DNA from: Chryseobacterium sp. ZHDP1
GTDB lineage: Bacteria > Bacteroidota > Bacteroidia > Flavobacteriales > Weeksellaceae
DNA length: 64,000 nt
Assembly (NCBI RefSeq): GCF_018603435.1
Contig: NZ_CP075682.1
Location: forward strand, 4,588,001 to 4,652,000
Direction: 5' to 3'
Position numbers and translations under genes: made by a program. A model generated the notes under the pieces. The model ran no database searches and was not told the origin of the DNA. It worked only from the letters and a program-made list of their open reading frames with translations. Positions 35,553 to 44,742 of this stretch are shown one piece after another. The stretch's first letter is position 1; each line of letters starts with the position of its first letter.

Positions 35553-36557
35553 ATGTCAGAGATCAATCAAGCTGAAGATATTCGTCAATTGACGGAGCAG
35601 GTAAAAGAAGCAAACTACTTTTTTTCTCTTTTGAGACAGGAAATCAACAAGGTTATTATTGGACAGGAATATATGATAGACCGTCTTCTGATCGGTCTTT
35701 TGGGCAATGGTCACGTTCTTTTGGAAGGTGTTCCGGGACTGGCAAAAACTCTTGCGATAAAAACTCTGGCTGAAGCGGTTCACGGAGAGTTTTCCAGAAT
35801 TCAGTTTACGCCGGATCTTCTTCCTGCGGATGTTGTGGGAACAATGATCTACAATGTAAAAGACAATGATTTCTCCATAAAAAAAGGTCCTGTTTTCGCG
35901 AATTTCGTTTTGGCGGATGAGATCAACCGAGCGCCTGCGAAAGTGCAGTCGGCTCTTTTGGAGGTGATGCAGGAAAAGCAGGTAACCATCGGAGACGAAA
36001 CCATGAAGCTTCCAAAACCGTTTTTGGTATTGGCAACGCAAAACCCGATCGATCAGGAAGGTACTTATCTTTTACCGGAAGCGCAGAGCGACCGTTTCAT
36101 GCTGAAATGTACGATCGATTATCCAAAACTGGAAGATGAAAGAACCGTAATGAGAATGGTTTCCACTTCGCATCAGCCAACTGTAAAACCTGTGATTTCA
36201 CTTGAACATATTGTTGCGGCGAAAGAATTAATCAATCAGATCTATCTTGATGAGAAGATTGAAAAATATATTCTGGATATGGTTTTTGCCACCCGTTTCC
36301 CTGAAGATTACGGACTTTCGGAACTTAAAAATTATATCAGTTTCGGGGCTTCTCCGAGAGCATCAATTAATCTTGCCATTGCTTCCAGAGCGTATGCTTT
36401 CTTAAAGGGAAGAGCATTTGTAATTCCGGAAGATGTAAAATCACTTGCAAAAGATGTTCTGAGACACAGAATCGGATTAACTTTCGAGGCTGAAGCGGAG
36501 GAAATTTCTTCAGAAGAGATCATCAACAGAATTCTGGCAAAAATTCAGGCTCCGTAA
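35553..36557 (+). CDS. MoxR-family AAA+ ATPase
   Basis: 334 residues from ATG 35553; the frame extends to an in-frame ATG at 35508, but the second start (MSEINQAEDIRQL) fits family length. Walker A GVPGLAKT, Walker B LADEINRAP, sensor 1 LATQNP, and the MoxR-type lid at the C terminus. MoxR ATPases act as chaperones with DUF58 and von Willebrand A partners, exactly the genes that follow. First gene of the Bat (aerotolerance) operon. Confidence 0.93.
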   Translation: MSEINQAEDIRQLTEQVKEANYFFSLLRQEINKVIIGQEYMIDRLLIGLLGNGHVLLEGVPGLAKTLAIKTLAEAVHGEFSRIQFTPDLLPADVVGTMIYNVKDNDFSIKKGPVFANFVLADEINRAPAKVQSALLEVMQEKQVTIGDETMKLPKPFLVLATQNPIDQEGTYLLPEAQSDRFMLKCTIDYPKLEDERTVMRMVSTSHQPTVKPVISLEHIVAAKELINQIYLDEKIEKYILDMVFATRFPEDYGLSELKNYISFGASPRASINLAIASRAYAFLKGRAFVIPEDVKSLAKDVLRHRIGLTFEAEAEEISSEEIINRILAKIQAP

Positions 36558-37012
36558 TGAGTGAGGTAATTATTAGAAAGGCAGTTCAGGGAGATTGCGC
36601 ACCAATGCTGGAACTGATTAAAGAACTGGCGGATTATGAAAAGGCTTTGCATGAAGTTACCTTAACTTTGGATCAGTTTATTGAAGACGGATTCGGAAAA
36701 TCTCCTGTTTGGGGAGCTTTTGTAGCAGAATTTAATGGTGAAATTGTCGGGATATCTTTGTATTACGACAGATATTCGACCTGGAAGGGAAGAAGATTGT
36801 ACTTAGAAGATTTGGTGGTGACGGAAAACCTGAGAGGAAAACAGATCGGCAAGAAATTATTTGAAGCTACCATAGACTACGGAAAATCTAACCAATACAG
36901 CGGAATGGTTTTTCAGGTGCTCAACTGGAACGAGCCTGCAATTAATTTCTACAAAAAATACAGCCCGAAATTTGATGACGAATGGTTGAATGTATCTATT
37001 GAATTTAAATAG
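36557..37012 (+). CDS. GNAT acetyltransferase (SSAT-like)
   Basis: 151 residues. GNAT fold with acetyl-CoA loop VVTENLRGKQIGKKLFEA and the C-terminal FQVLNWNEPAINFYKKY. The N-terminal RKAVQGDCAPMLELIKELADYEK and YLEDLVV strongly resemble spermidine/spermine (diamine) acetyltransferases, so a small amine is a reasonable substrate. Start overlaps the moxR stop by one base, placing a metabolic enzyme inside the Bat operon. Confidence 0.87.
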   Translation: MSEVIIRKAVQGDCAPMLELIKELADYEKALHEVTLTLDQFIEDGFGKSPVWGAFVAEFNGEIVGISLYYDRYSTWKGRRLYLEDLVVTENLRGKQIGKKLFEATIDYGKSNQYSGMVFQVLNWNEPAINFYKKYSPKFDDEWLNVSIEFK

Positions 37013-37093
37013 TAGGGAAGTTGGAAGCATGATGATGGAAGTTTACAAAATCTCAAAAAAACGCTCATACACTAAAACACTCAAACAAAGGAA

Positions 37094-37957
37094 ATGCAGA
37101 TAAAAGATATTGTAAAAAAAGTTAAGCAGATAGAAATCCGGACCCGAAAGAAGACGGAAGCTACTTTAATGGGGCAATATCACAGTGCTTTTAAAGGACA
37201 GGGAATGACGTTTTCGGAAGTTCGTCCCTATCAGTTTGGAGATGAGATCCGCAGGATCGACTGGAACAAAACAGCTCGTTTTCGGGAACCTTTCGTAAAA
37301 GTAATGGAGGAGGAACGTGAACTGACGATGATGTTGGTTGTGGATATTTCCGCTTCGATGGATTACGGAACTAAAAATCAGTTGAAAAGAGAATACGTTG
37401 CAGAAATTGCAGCAAGTTTAGGTTTTTCAGCAGCGGGAAATAATGATAAAGTAGGTTTAATTCTGTTTGCGGATAAAGTGTACAAAGTAATTCCGCCACA
37501 GAAAGGAAGAAAACATATTTTATCCATTATCAGTACCATTTTAACCGCAGATTATGTTCCTGCCATTTCAAAAATTGATAAAGCAATGGAATATATGATG
37601 GGAATTTTCAAACGAAAATCTTTGGTCTTCCTGTTTTCGGATTTTGAAGACGAATATGACTCTAAAATGCTGAGAGTAGCTTCCAAAAAACATCAGTTGC
37701 TTGGAATGAGAATTTATGATGAAAAAGACAATGAAATTCCGGATGTGGGATATACCTTATTATATGATGCGGAAACCGGAAAGCAGGTTTGGGTAAATAC
37801 TTCAAGTGCAAGATGGAGATACAATTTTGCAGAAGCCAAAAAGCAGAAAATGAAATCTTTAGAAGAAGATTTTGCCAACAGTTCGGCGAGTTTTATGAAT
37901 ATTAATACAGGTTCGGATTATTCGAGATTGCTGTATAACTATTTTCAGAAAAAATAA
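37094..37957 (+). CDS. DUF58 domain protein of the Bat operon
   Basis: 287 residues. The DUF58 motif is visible in EVRPYQFGDEIRRIDWNKTAR, followed by a von Willebrand A-like region with the MIDAS-type DISASMD and LFSDFED. DUF58 proteins accompany MoxR ATPases and VWA proteins in envelope-stress operons. No membrane helix, so cytosolic or peripheral. Confidence 0.9.
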   Translation: MQIKDIVKKVKQIEIRTRKKTEATLMGQYHSAFKGQGMTFSEVRPYQFGDEIRRIDWNKTARFREPFVKVMEEERELTMMLVVDISASMDYGTKNQLKREYVAEIAASLGFSAAGNNDKVGLILFADKVYKVIPPQKGRKHILSIISTILTADYVPAISKIDKAMEYMMGIFKRKSLVFLFSDFEDEYDSKMLRVASKKHQLLGMRIYDEKDNEIPDVGYTLLYDAETGKQVWVNTSSARWRYNFAEAKKQKMKSLEEDFANSSASFMNINTGSDYSRLLYNYFQKK

Positions 37958-37972
37958 AATTGTGAGGTAAGT

Positions 37973-38050
37973 TTGTCATTCTGAACGTAACGGATGCGGA
38001 GTGAAGAATCTATTTGAAATTATTAGATTCCTCCTACGTCGGAATGACAA
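37973..38050. repeat. Inverted repeat pair inside the Bat operon
   Basis: Left arm TTGTCATTCTGAACGTAACG to AGAATC (37973-38010); right arm AGATTCCTCCTACGTCGGAA to TGACAA (38025-38050). Would form a long imperfect hairpin in the operon mRNA between the DUF58 and BatD-like genes. Confidence 0.65.
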
Positions 38051-38082
38051 TCTTGCTTCATCATTAAAATTTAATAATAAAA

Positions 38083-38979
38083 TTGAAAAAACTTTTATTT
38101 ATATTTTGTTTTTTAATCTGTGCAAATGCCTTTTCGCAGATCCTTTCTTCCAGTGTTGAGAAGAAAACCATTGCTTTGGGAGAAGTGAACCATATTGTGA
38201 TCACCATTAATAACCTGAACAATGAAAAAGTTTCTGCAGCTCGCGAAAATGAGTTGCTGCCTTTTCATTTTGAAGAAATTAAAGACAGTATTGCGCAGAC
38301 TCAGGATGTTTATTACAGAAGAATTGAATTTGCTGTTTTTGATGAAGGAAAATTTACCATTCCCGAACTGGAATTCAAAGTCAACGGAAAAGTTCTGAAA
38401 ACAATTCCTTACGAAATTGATGTTATTAATACGGCTCAGAAGACCGACCAGATTAATGATATTATGAACAACAAAGAAGTAAAACTTGAAGTCACAGATT
38501 ATTGGGAACTGTATAAATTTTACATATTAGCCGCCATTGCGGTGATTTGCCTCATCATTGCGATTATCATGTTCATAAAATACGGACGAAAACCAAAAGA
38601 TTCGCCGGTTGTCGCCACAAATCAGACCCTGAAGGAACTGGATTCCCTTAAAAAGAAAAAATATGTGGAAAAAGGAGATTACCGTTCATTTTATGTTGAA
38701 CTGATTGATATTTCCCGAAAATTCATCGCAAAGCAATACCGCGTTCCGGCAGATGTTTTGTTAACGGATGACCTTATCGATGTGATGAAGAAAAACAATA
38801 CCATTTCTCAGGAAAATGAAAAAATAGTGGAAGACGTATTTTTAAGAGGAGATCTGGTGAAATTTGCGAAAACATTTCCGGATCAGGCAACCATGGAAAA
38901 AGATTTTGCCGACATCAGAGATTTTGTAAAAAGATCATCCAAAGATCTTGAATTTGAAAACTTGAGAAAAGATGCCTGA
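38083..38979 (+). CDS. BatD-like membrane protein of the Bat operon
   Basis: 298 residues from a TTG start. Signal peptide (LLFIFCFLICANAFSQ), a beta-sandwich extracytoplasmic domain (VEKKTIALGEVNHIVITINN), one membrane helix near residue 150 (FYILAAIAVICLIIAIIMFI), and a helical cytosolic domain (DYRSFYVELIDISRKFIAKQY). The layout is like a short BatD or DUF4381. The 3' end overlaps the batA start by eight bases. Confidence 0.8.
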   Translation: MKKLLFIFCFLICANAFSQILSSSVEKKTIALGEVNHIVITINNLNNEKVSAARENELLPFHFEEIKDSIAQTQDVYYRRIEFAVFDEGKFTIPELEFKVNGKVLKTIPYEIDVINTAQKTDQINDIMNNKEVKLEVTDYWELYKFYILAAIAVICLIIAIIMFIKYGRKPKDSPVVATNQTLKELDSLKKKKYVEKGDYRSFYVELIDISRKFIAKQYRVPADVLLTDDLIDVMKKNNTISQENEKIVEDVFLRGDLVKFAKTFPDQATMEKDFADIRDFVKRSSKDLEFENLRKDA

Positions 38980-39964
38980 TTTTGAATTTTACAGTCCGTG
39001 GTTTCTGTTGCTTTTCGCACTGTTTATCCCTTTGTTATTCAGGGATGCAAGCCGACAGAAAAGAAAAGGGATAAAAGTTCCTACGGTAAAAAATATGGGC
39101 GAAAGCGGCGGGATTCATTTTATTATGTTTATCCTGAGAATTTCGAAGTATATTATTCTTTCTTCGCTGATTATTGCAATGGCAAGACCGAGAACTTTTA
39201 CGGTCTCTCAGGACAGAGACGACACCAAAGGAATTGATATTATGCTTTCTGTGGATGTTTCCCTGAGTATGCTGGCAAAGGATTTAACACCCGACCGTTT
39301 AACGGCATTGAAGGATATTGCAATTAAATTCGTTAATAAAAGACCGAATGACAGAATTGGTCTCGTTGCCTATTCAGGAGAAGCATTTACGAAAGTTCCG
39401 GTAACTTCCGATCATCAGGTTGTTGTGGATGAACTGAACAATCTGAATCCTCTGGAATTACAGCCGGGAACAGCCATCGGAGAAGGACTTTCTGTTGCGG
39501 TTAACCATTTGAAAAACAGCAAGGCAAAGAGTAAAATCATCATTCTCATGACGGATGGTGTGAATACCATTGAAAATGCAATGCCTCCTGCAATTGCTGC
39601 GGAACTGGCTAAAAATAACGGAATTAAAGTATATTCCATCGGAATCGGAACGAACGGATACGCTTTAATGCCTACACAGACCGATATTTTCGGAGATCTT
39701 GTCTTTACGGAAACCGAAGTGAAAATTGATGAGCCTGTTTTAAAAGAAGTCGCACAAATGACGGGTGGAAAATATTTCAGAGCCACATCAAATACAAGTC
39801 TTGAAGAAGTGTATGACGAAATTAACCAACTGGAAAAATCTGATGTAAAGGTGGCGAAGCTTTTCAATTATCAGGAATATTTTAAAATTTTCCTGTGGAT
39901 TGCTTTGGGAATGCTGTTTTTAGACGCTTTACTGAGATGGGTTTTTTATAAAATTTTAAGTTAA
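38972..39964 (+). CDS. batA: BatA, von Willebrand A membrane protein
   Basis: 330 residues. An N-terminal anchor (PWFLLLFALFIPLLF), a second helix (YIILSSLIIAMARPR), a VWA domain with MIDAS DVSLSM, T-x-D motif (MTDGVN), and a C-terminal helix. Bat proteins form complexes in the inner membrane and were first tied to aerotolerance in Bacteroides fragilis. Stop and batB start share one base (AATGG/TTAATG). Confidence 0.9.
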   Translation: MPDFEFYSPWFLLLFALFIPLLFRDASRQKRKGIKVPTVKNMGESGGIHFIMFILRISKYIILSSLIIAMARPRTFTVSQDRDDTKGIDIMLSVDVSLSMLAKDLTPDRLTALKDIAIKFVNKRPNDRIGLVAYSGEAFTKVPVTSDHQVVVDELNNLNPLELQPGTAIGEGLSVAVNHLKNSKAKSKIIILMTDGVNTIENAMPPAIAAELAKNNGIKVYSIGIGTNGYALMPTQTDIFGDLVFTETEVKIDEPVLKEVAQMTGGKYFRATSNTSLEEVYDEINQLEKSDVKVAKLFNYQEYFKIFLWIALGMLFLDALLRWVFYKILS

Positions 39965-40971
39965 TGGATTGGTATTTAGGGAATTATTGGTTTTTATTAT
40001 TGCTATTGCTTCTGCCGCTGTTAGCTTCCTTTTTAATCCGTTTTCTGAAATGGAAAAAAAAGAAAAGAGAAATTTTTGCAGACAGCCAGTTTCATGAGCA
40101 GCTATTTGAGAAAAAATCAGGTTTTACGAAGTTTTTTCCCGCACTCTATCTTTTGGGAACCCTGTTTTTAATATTTTCAATTATCGATTTATTAAGTGGT
40201 TCAGAAGAAGTGAAATCCAGTCAGAAATTAAACAATGTCATTTTCATGCTGGATGTTTCCAATTCAATGAATGCGGAAGATATCAGTCCGAGCCGTTTAA
40301 CGGAAGCAAAAAATCTGATGCTTCAGACGATGCAGAAAATGAAAAGCGATAAAGTGGGAATGGTGATTTTTGCAGGACAGGCAACTTCCATTATGCCTTT
40401 AACCACAGATTATAATTCAGCAGAAACCTATATCAGCGGAATCGAAACAAACTCCATGCAGATTCAGGGAACAGATTTCCTTAACGGAATGAAGATTGCG
40501 GCTGAAAAATTTAAAAACGTAAGCAAAGACGGACGAAAAGTTGTTTTGCTTAGTGACGGTGAAGATAATGAAGGAAATGATGATGCAGCGATACGACTGG
40601 CTAAAAAAGAGGGAATTATGATTACTTCCGTCGGAATCGGTACCGAAGAAGGCGCTCCGGTTCCGGAATATGTTTTCGGACAGTTAATGGGATATAAAAG
40701 TGATATCAACGGACAGACTGTTATCTCCAAAAGACAGACGGAAGCGCTGAAAAAAATGGCTGATGCAACCGGAGGAAGCTATATTGACGGAAATAACATC
40801 AATGAAGCTCCGGACAGAATTTTAGATGCTCTGAAAAAGAAAACAGGATCATCTGAAACGATGGTGAAATCACAAAATGCGAATCATTATTACCAGTATT
40901 TTCTGGAAGTTTCTCTATTTTTCTTCTTTCTGATTTATTTATTTAATCCTAAAAGAGATTTTAATGTTTGA
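39964..40971 (+). CDS. batB: BatB, von Willebrand A membrane protein
   Basis: 335 residues, paralogous layout to BatA: two N-terminal helices, VWA domain with MIDAS DVSNSM, LLSDGEDNEGND, and a C-terminal helix (YFLEVSLFFFFLIYLFNP). Start overlaps the batA stop by one base. Confidence 0.9.
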   Translation: MDWYLGNYWFLLLLLLLPLLASFLIRFLKWKKKKREIFADSQFHEQLFEKKSGFTKFFPALYLLGTLFLIFSIIDLLSGSEEVKSSQKLNNVIFMLDVSNSMNAEDISPSRLTEAKNLMLQTMQKMKSDKVGMVIFAGQATSIMPLTTDYNSAETYISGIETNSMQIQGTDFLNGMKIAAEKFKNVSKDGRKVVLLSDGEDNEGNDDAAIRLAKKEGIMITSVGIGTEEGAPVPEYVFGQLMGYKSDINGQTVISKRQTEALKKMADATGGSYIDGNNINEAPDRILDALKKKTGSSETMVKSQNANHYYQYFLEVSLFFFFLIYLFNPKRDFNV

Positions 40972-41057
40972 TAATCCGGATACATTGTCTCAGAATCAGA
41001 CCATTACTTTAACCCAATTTTAACAAATAAGACACTGTTTATTAACATTTAAAGGAA

Positions 41058-41065
41058 TAATTTTG
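41058..41065 (+). promoter_or_regulatory. Internal -7 box before batC
   Basis: TAATTTTG seven bases upstream of the batC ATG at 41072. If used, the transcript is nearly leaderless and batCD can be expressed separately from the upstream genes. Confidence 0.5.
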
Positions 41066-41071
41066 CACATA

Positions 41072-41809
41072 ATGAATACTAAAATCATTTTTTTATCGTT
41101 TATAATTGCTTTCATCTTCTCGGGAAATCTTTTCGGGCAGAAAAATTACAGGACTTTAGTCTATGAAGGCAATGAAAAATTCAACGGTAAAGATTATGAT
41201 GGGGCGTCTGTAAAGTATCTGGAAGCGATAAGAACCAACAGTAAAGATTTTATAGCGCACTACAATTTAGGAAACGCATTATATAAAAGCAAAAAATACG
41301 AAGAAGCAAAAGCAGAATTCGAGACGGCTCAGAAACTTTCTCAGACAATTCCTGATAAAGCGGCTGCTCTTCATAATTTGGGGAATACCTATATGCAGAT
41401 GAATAAGCCTGAAAAGGCAGCAGAATTCTACAGACAGTCCCTGAAACAAAATCCGTACAGCGAAGTAACAAGAAAAAATTACGAGATTGCCAAGCTGAAG
41501 GATAAGGAAAACCAGCAGAAAAAACAACAGCAAAATAACTCCGGTAAAGGAGGCGGTGGTAAAGACCAACAGCAAAATGATGATCAAAAAGGAAAAGATC
41601 AAAAGCAGGATCAGGGACAAGGTCAGCAGAATAAAGGAGACGGACAGGGAAATGATCCCAACCGTAACCAGAATAATGAAGGCAAAATCCCTAAAGGTCT
41701 CGAAAATCAAATACTCAACAAAGTAAGCGATAAGGAAAAAGAAACCGCCAGAAGAATTTTGAATAAAAATTCTTATTCGATGCCCGAGAGCAACGAGAAA
41801 GATTGGTGA
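41072..41809 (+). CDS. batC: BatC, TPR protein
   Basis: 245 residues from ATG 41072; a TTG nine bases earlier falls in the -7 box. Signal peptide (IIFLSFIIAFIFSGNLFG), then three TPR-type repeats (HYNLGNALYKSKKYEEAKAE, LHNLGNTYMQMNKPEKAAEF). They are followed by a low-complexity stretch of Lys/Gln/Asn/Gly (about residues 155-205) and a final conserved helix (VSDKEKETARRILNKN). Probably periplasmic. The stop overlaps the batD start (TGATG). Confidence 0.88.
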   Translation: MNTKIIFLSFIIAFIFSGNLFGQKNYRTLVYEGNEKFNGKDYDGASVKYLEAIRTNSKDFIAHYNLGNALYKSKKYEEAKAEFETAQKLSQTIPDKAAALHNLGNTYMQMNKPEKAAEFYRQSLKQNPYSEVTRKNYEIAKLKDKENQQKKQQQNNSGKGGGGKDQQQNDDQKGKDQKQDQGQGQQNKGDGQGNDPNRNQNNEGKIPKGLENQILNKVSDKEKETARRILNKNSYSMPESNEKDW

Positions 41810-43548
41810 TGCAGAACAGAATTATCTACATATTACTCTTAATGTCTTCCGTAATTTCTTACGGACAGGTAAATCTTTCTGTAACTCCTGACAAAACAAC
41901 GTATAATGGTAAGGAAATAGTAAATCTGAATATTGTTCTTGAAATGAATGGTGGTGAGTATAATCAGCAAACGCCATTACGTTCACCGGACTTGTCAAAA
42001 TTTAATATCATAGGAAGCGGTTCTGCCAGTAACGGTTATGTGGATCCTGAAACCAATACCGTAATTTCCCAATCTATTACAAGATTAGCTCTTGAACCCA
42101 AACAGAAAGGAAAAGTAAAGATCGGATCTTTCCTGATTACCATCAATAATAAAATTTATAAAACCGAACCTTTTGACATTTTTATTAAAGATGTAGAAAA
42201 GAAACCGGTTACTGTCAACAATGCTTCAAAAGACGTTTATCTCAATATGGAGATTGATGACCGTGAAGTGTATCAGGATCAGCCTACCATTGCTGTTCTG
42301 AAGGTGTATTCAAAAAACATGGATAACTTCAGAAGAGTAAGAAATATACATCTTCCTGAGCAGGACAATCTGGATGTTTTTCCGGTAAGTTTTACCAAAT
42401 CTGAAATTGATCCTTCCGATGCAGGAAATATGGCATCGCAGATTCTTGCCGTGTTTATGGTTTTCCCGAATGAAGCCGGTTATGTGGACATTCCGGGGGT
42501 TTCGGCTTCGCTGAATTCTTATGCTAACAAAAACAAGCTCGTTTCCAATAAAGTAAAGATTAATGTTAAAAAACTTCCTGAAGGTTCTCCGGAATGTTTT
42601 AAGAATGCAGTCGGGAATTTTAATGTAACCGTTGTTAATACTTCAAAAGAAAAAATTGAGGTTAAAAAACCGATGAATGTTCTGGTAAAAGTAAGCGGAG
42701 AAGGGAATCTTAAAAGCATGGAGCTTCCTAAAATTGCGCAATCTCCGGATTATGAAGTTTTCGCTCCTAAGATCATTTCACGCGTAACGGTTGGAACGGA
42801 AGGAATGAAAGGAGAGGTGTTAGCCAATTATCTTGTAATTCCTAAAAAAGCGGGAGAAATTAATATTAAAACAGAACAGTTTGCCTTTTTCGATCCTTCC
42901 AGCAAAGAGTATGTAGATCTTGGACAGCAGTCTTTAGCGGTAAATGCTTTTTCTCATGATCAGATTCTTGAGTCCCGTACAGCGGTTGAAAAAGTGAATG
43001 AGTATACCAATACTTTTTTAGAAACGGTAAATACGCCTGTTTTAAAAACAACTTCATTTAAAGTAAAAGAAAAAAAGAAATTTCACTGGAATGTTCTTTT
43101 TATCAATATTGCTATTTTGCTTTCCTTATTCGGAATGTATCTTCTGTTTAAAACATGGCAGAAGAAAAACAGATTATCTAAAGAAATTCAGGCTCCGATG
43201 CCATTAGGTTCTGTTGCTGAAACGGAAAATGAAATCCGTGAAAAGTTTAAAACTGACATCAACGATTATTTTGGCTATTTGGAAAATCTTAAAGATAATG
43301 AAGATTATCAGAAGTTTTTTCAAACCTTTGATGAACTTGATCAGGAAGTGAAAAATCAATATTCTGGAAATCCTGCTGATCATTTAACCGATTTGCTGGA
43401 AAAAGAAAAAGGCTCGTCAATAGCCGAAGAATACAGGAATCTTATTCAGAGAGTACAGGTTGAAAAATATGCTCCGATAAAATCTTCGGAAGGAATGGAC
43501 GAACTTTTATCCTCCATCGTTAATTTGTATTCTAAGATTAGCAAATAA
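41809..43548 (+). CDS. batD: BatD
   Basis: 579 residues. Signal peptide (IIYILLLMSSVISYG), repeated beta-sandwich domains (VNLSVTPDKTTYNGKEIV, PMNVLVKVSGEGNLKSMELP) typical of BatD/oxygen-tolerance proteins, one membrane helix near residue 425 (VLFINIAILLSLFGMYLLF), and a cytosolic helical tail. In the family it may bridge VWA proteins to the periplasm. Last gene of the operon. Confidence 0.9.
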   Translation: MQNRIIYILLLMSSVISYGQVNLSVTPDKTTYNGKEIVNLNIVLEMNGGEYNQQTPLRSPDLSKFNIIGSGSASNGYVDPETNTVISQSITRLALEPKQKGKVKIGSFLITINNKIYKTEPFDIFIKDVEKKPVTVNNASKDVYLNMEIDDREVYQDQPTIAVLKVYSKNMDNFRRVRNIHLPEQDNLDVFPVSFTKSEIDPSDAGNMASQILAVFMVFPNEAGYVDIPGVSASLNSYANKNKLVSNKVKINVKKLPEGSPECFKNAVGNFNVTVVNTSKEKIEVKKPMNVLVKVSGEGNLKSMELPKIAQSPDYEVFAPKIISRVTVGTEGMKGEVLANYLVIPKKAGEINIKTEQFAFFDPSSKEYVDLGQQSLAVNAFSHDQILESRTAVEKVNEYTNTFLETVNTPVLKTTSFKVKEKKKFHWNVLFINIAILLSLFGMYLLFKTWQKKNRLSKEIQAPMPLGSVAETENEIREKFKTDINDYFGYLENLKDNEDYQKFFQTFDELDQEVKNQYSGNPADHLTDLLEKEKGSSIAEEYRNLIQRVQVEKYAPIKSSEGMDELLSSIVNLYSKISK

Positions 43549-43562
43549 TCAATTTATTTTCA

Positions 43563-43570
43563 TATTTTTG
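43563..43570 (+). promoter_or_regulatory. -7 box before marC
   Basis: TATTTTTG, 23 bases upstream of the ATG at 43593; no -33 TTG at standard spacing. Confidence 0.5.
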
Positions 43571-43592
43571 CGAAATTATTAATTGCAAGGAA

Positions 43593-44195
43593 ATGGAAAT
43601 ATTTAATGATTTTTCGATAAAAGAGATTATTACCTGTTTTATGGTTCTTTTTGCAGTGATTGATATCATTGGTTCTATCCCGATTGTGGTAAGTTTACAG
43701 CAGAAATTCGGGCAGATTGAAGCTGAAAAAGCATCTATTACAGCAGGAGCCATTATGCTTGTTTTTCTTTTCGTGGGAAACAAAATTCTGAAATTTATTG
43801 GTGTGGATGTTAATTCATTCGCAATTGCGGGAGCTTTTGTGATTTTTATCATAGCACTGGAAATGATTCTGGGGATTGAGATCAATAAAACTTCTGAAGC
43901 AAAGGCTGCATCCATCGTTCCCATCGCGTTTCCGCTGGTTGCAGGAGCAGGAACCTTAACGACAACGCTTTCTCTGAAAGCGGAGTTTCATGACATTAAC
44001 ATTATTTTTGGAATTATTCTCAACACAATTTTCGTATATTTGGTGCTGAAATCTGCAACGTGGCTGGAGAAGAAAATGGGCGATGCAACACTTGCCATTT
44101 TACAGAAAGTTTTCGGAATTATCCTGTTGGCGATTTCAATTAAATTATTCACCGCGAATTTTGCGCAACTGGTGCAGAATTACATTAATTTTTAA
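43593..44195 (+). CDS. MarC-family (UPF0056) membrane protein
   Basis: 200 residues, six hydrophobic helices. The family signatures FAVIDIIGSIPIV and PIAFPLVAGAGTLTT are present. The E. coli member is no longer linked to antibiotic resistance and the function is unknown. The next small gene is only five bases downstream. Confidence 0.9.
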   Translation: MEIFNDFSIKEIITCFMVLFAVIDIIGSIPIVVSLQQKFGQIEAEKASITAGAIMLVFLFVGNKILKFIGVDVNSFAIAGAFVIFIIALEMILGIEINKTSEAKAASIVPIAFPLVAGAGTLTTTLSLKAEFHDINIIFGIILNTIFVYLVLKSATWLEKKMGDATLAILQKVFGIILLAISIKLFTANFAQLVQNYINF

Positions 44196-44200
44196 GAGTT

Positions 44201-44395
44201 ATGCAGAAGTTTTATAAAGTATTTTTGGTACTGTTCATCGTGTTTATCGCAATTAATCTTTATGCTTTAGACTGGCAATCGGATATTTTGTCTGAAGATA
44301 ACCTGAAGTTTGTTTTCTCAATAGCTTCAGCAGCGATAGGTCTTATTTTGCTTTTTGTAATGAATACATGGAGCAAGATCGGAGTAAGAAAATAA
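44201..44395 (+). CDS. Small two-helix membrane protein
   Basis: 64 residues, two hydrophobic helices (VFLVLFIVFIAINLYAL; FVFSIASAAIGLILLFVM) and a short basic tail. I do not recognise a named family. Co-transcribed with marC, terminated by the hairpin just downstream. Confidence 0.75.
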   Translation: MQKFYKVFLVLFIVFIAINLYALDWQSDILSEDNLKFVFSIASAAIGLILLFVMNTWSKIGVRK

Positions 44396-44414
44396 TTGAA
44401 TTACAATTTTATAT

Positions 44415-44447
44415 AAAGCCTCTTTCAGTTTGAAGGAGGCTTTTTTA
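44415..44447 (+). terminator. marC operon terminator
   Basis: AAGCCTC/GAGGCTT stem with extra TTCA/TGAA pairing inside, followed by TTTTATTT. Confidence 0.88.
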
Positions 44448-44492
44448 TTTCTGTTTCTTGTTGAATTTTAGCTCTCAAATAATAAAAATCTA

Positions 44493-44672
44493 AACTAAAG
44501 AGTTTTGCTCCTTTAGGAGCAGAATCTGTGTAGAAATAAGAATAAGTCTATCAATCAATCCATAAGATTGATATCTATGATACGATACATTTTCTAAAGA
44601 TAGCGTTCCTACGGAACGCCAAACGTCCTCCTAATATGATTTCTACACAGATAAAACTCTATAGAGTTTTCT
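44493..44672. repeat. Multi-hairpin intergenic element
   Basis: Perfect 14-base arms ATCTGTGTAGAAAT (44524-44537) and ATTTCTACACAGAT (44639-44652) enclose TCAATC/GATTGA (44555-44571) and GCGTTCC/GGAACGC (44603-44619). GCTCCTTTAGGAGC (44507-44520) and AAAACTCTATAGAGTTTT (44653-44670) flank it. No frame fits; the whole looks like a structured dispersed repeat. Bases 44673-44742 hold nothing else recognisable. Confidence 0.7.
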
Positions 44673-44742
44673 GGCATTTTACTTTAAACAAAATGTTGAA
44701 TCTTTTGCCTTTTTTCGGTCAAATAAAATTTAAAGAAATTTA

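Noticed and set aside
41058..41071. TTG 41063 as batC start
   Set aside because: It forms part of the -7 box; ATG 41072 precedes a proper signal peptide.
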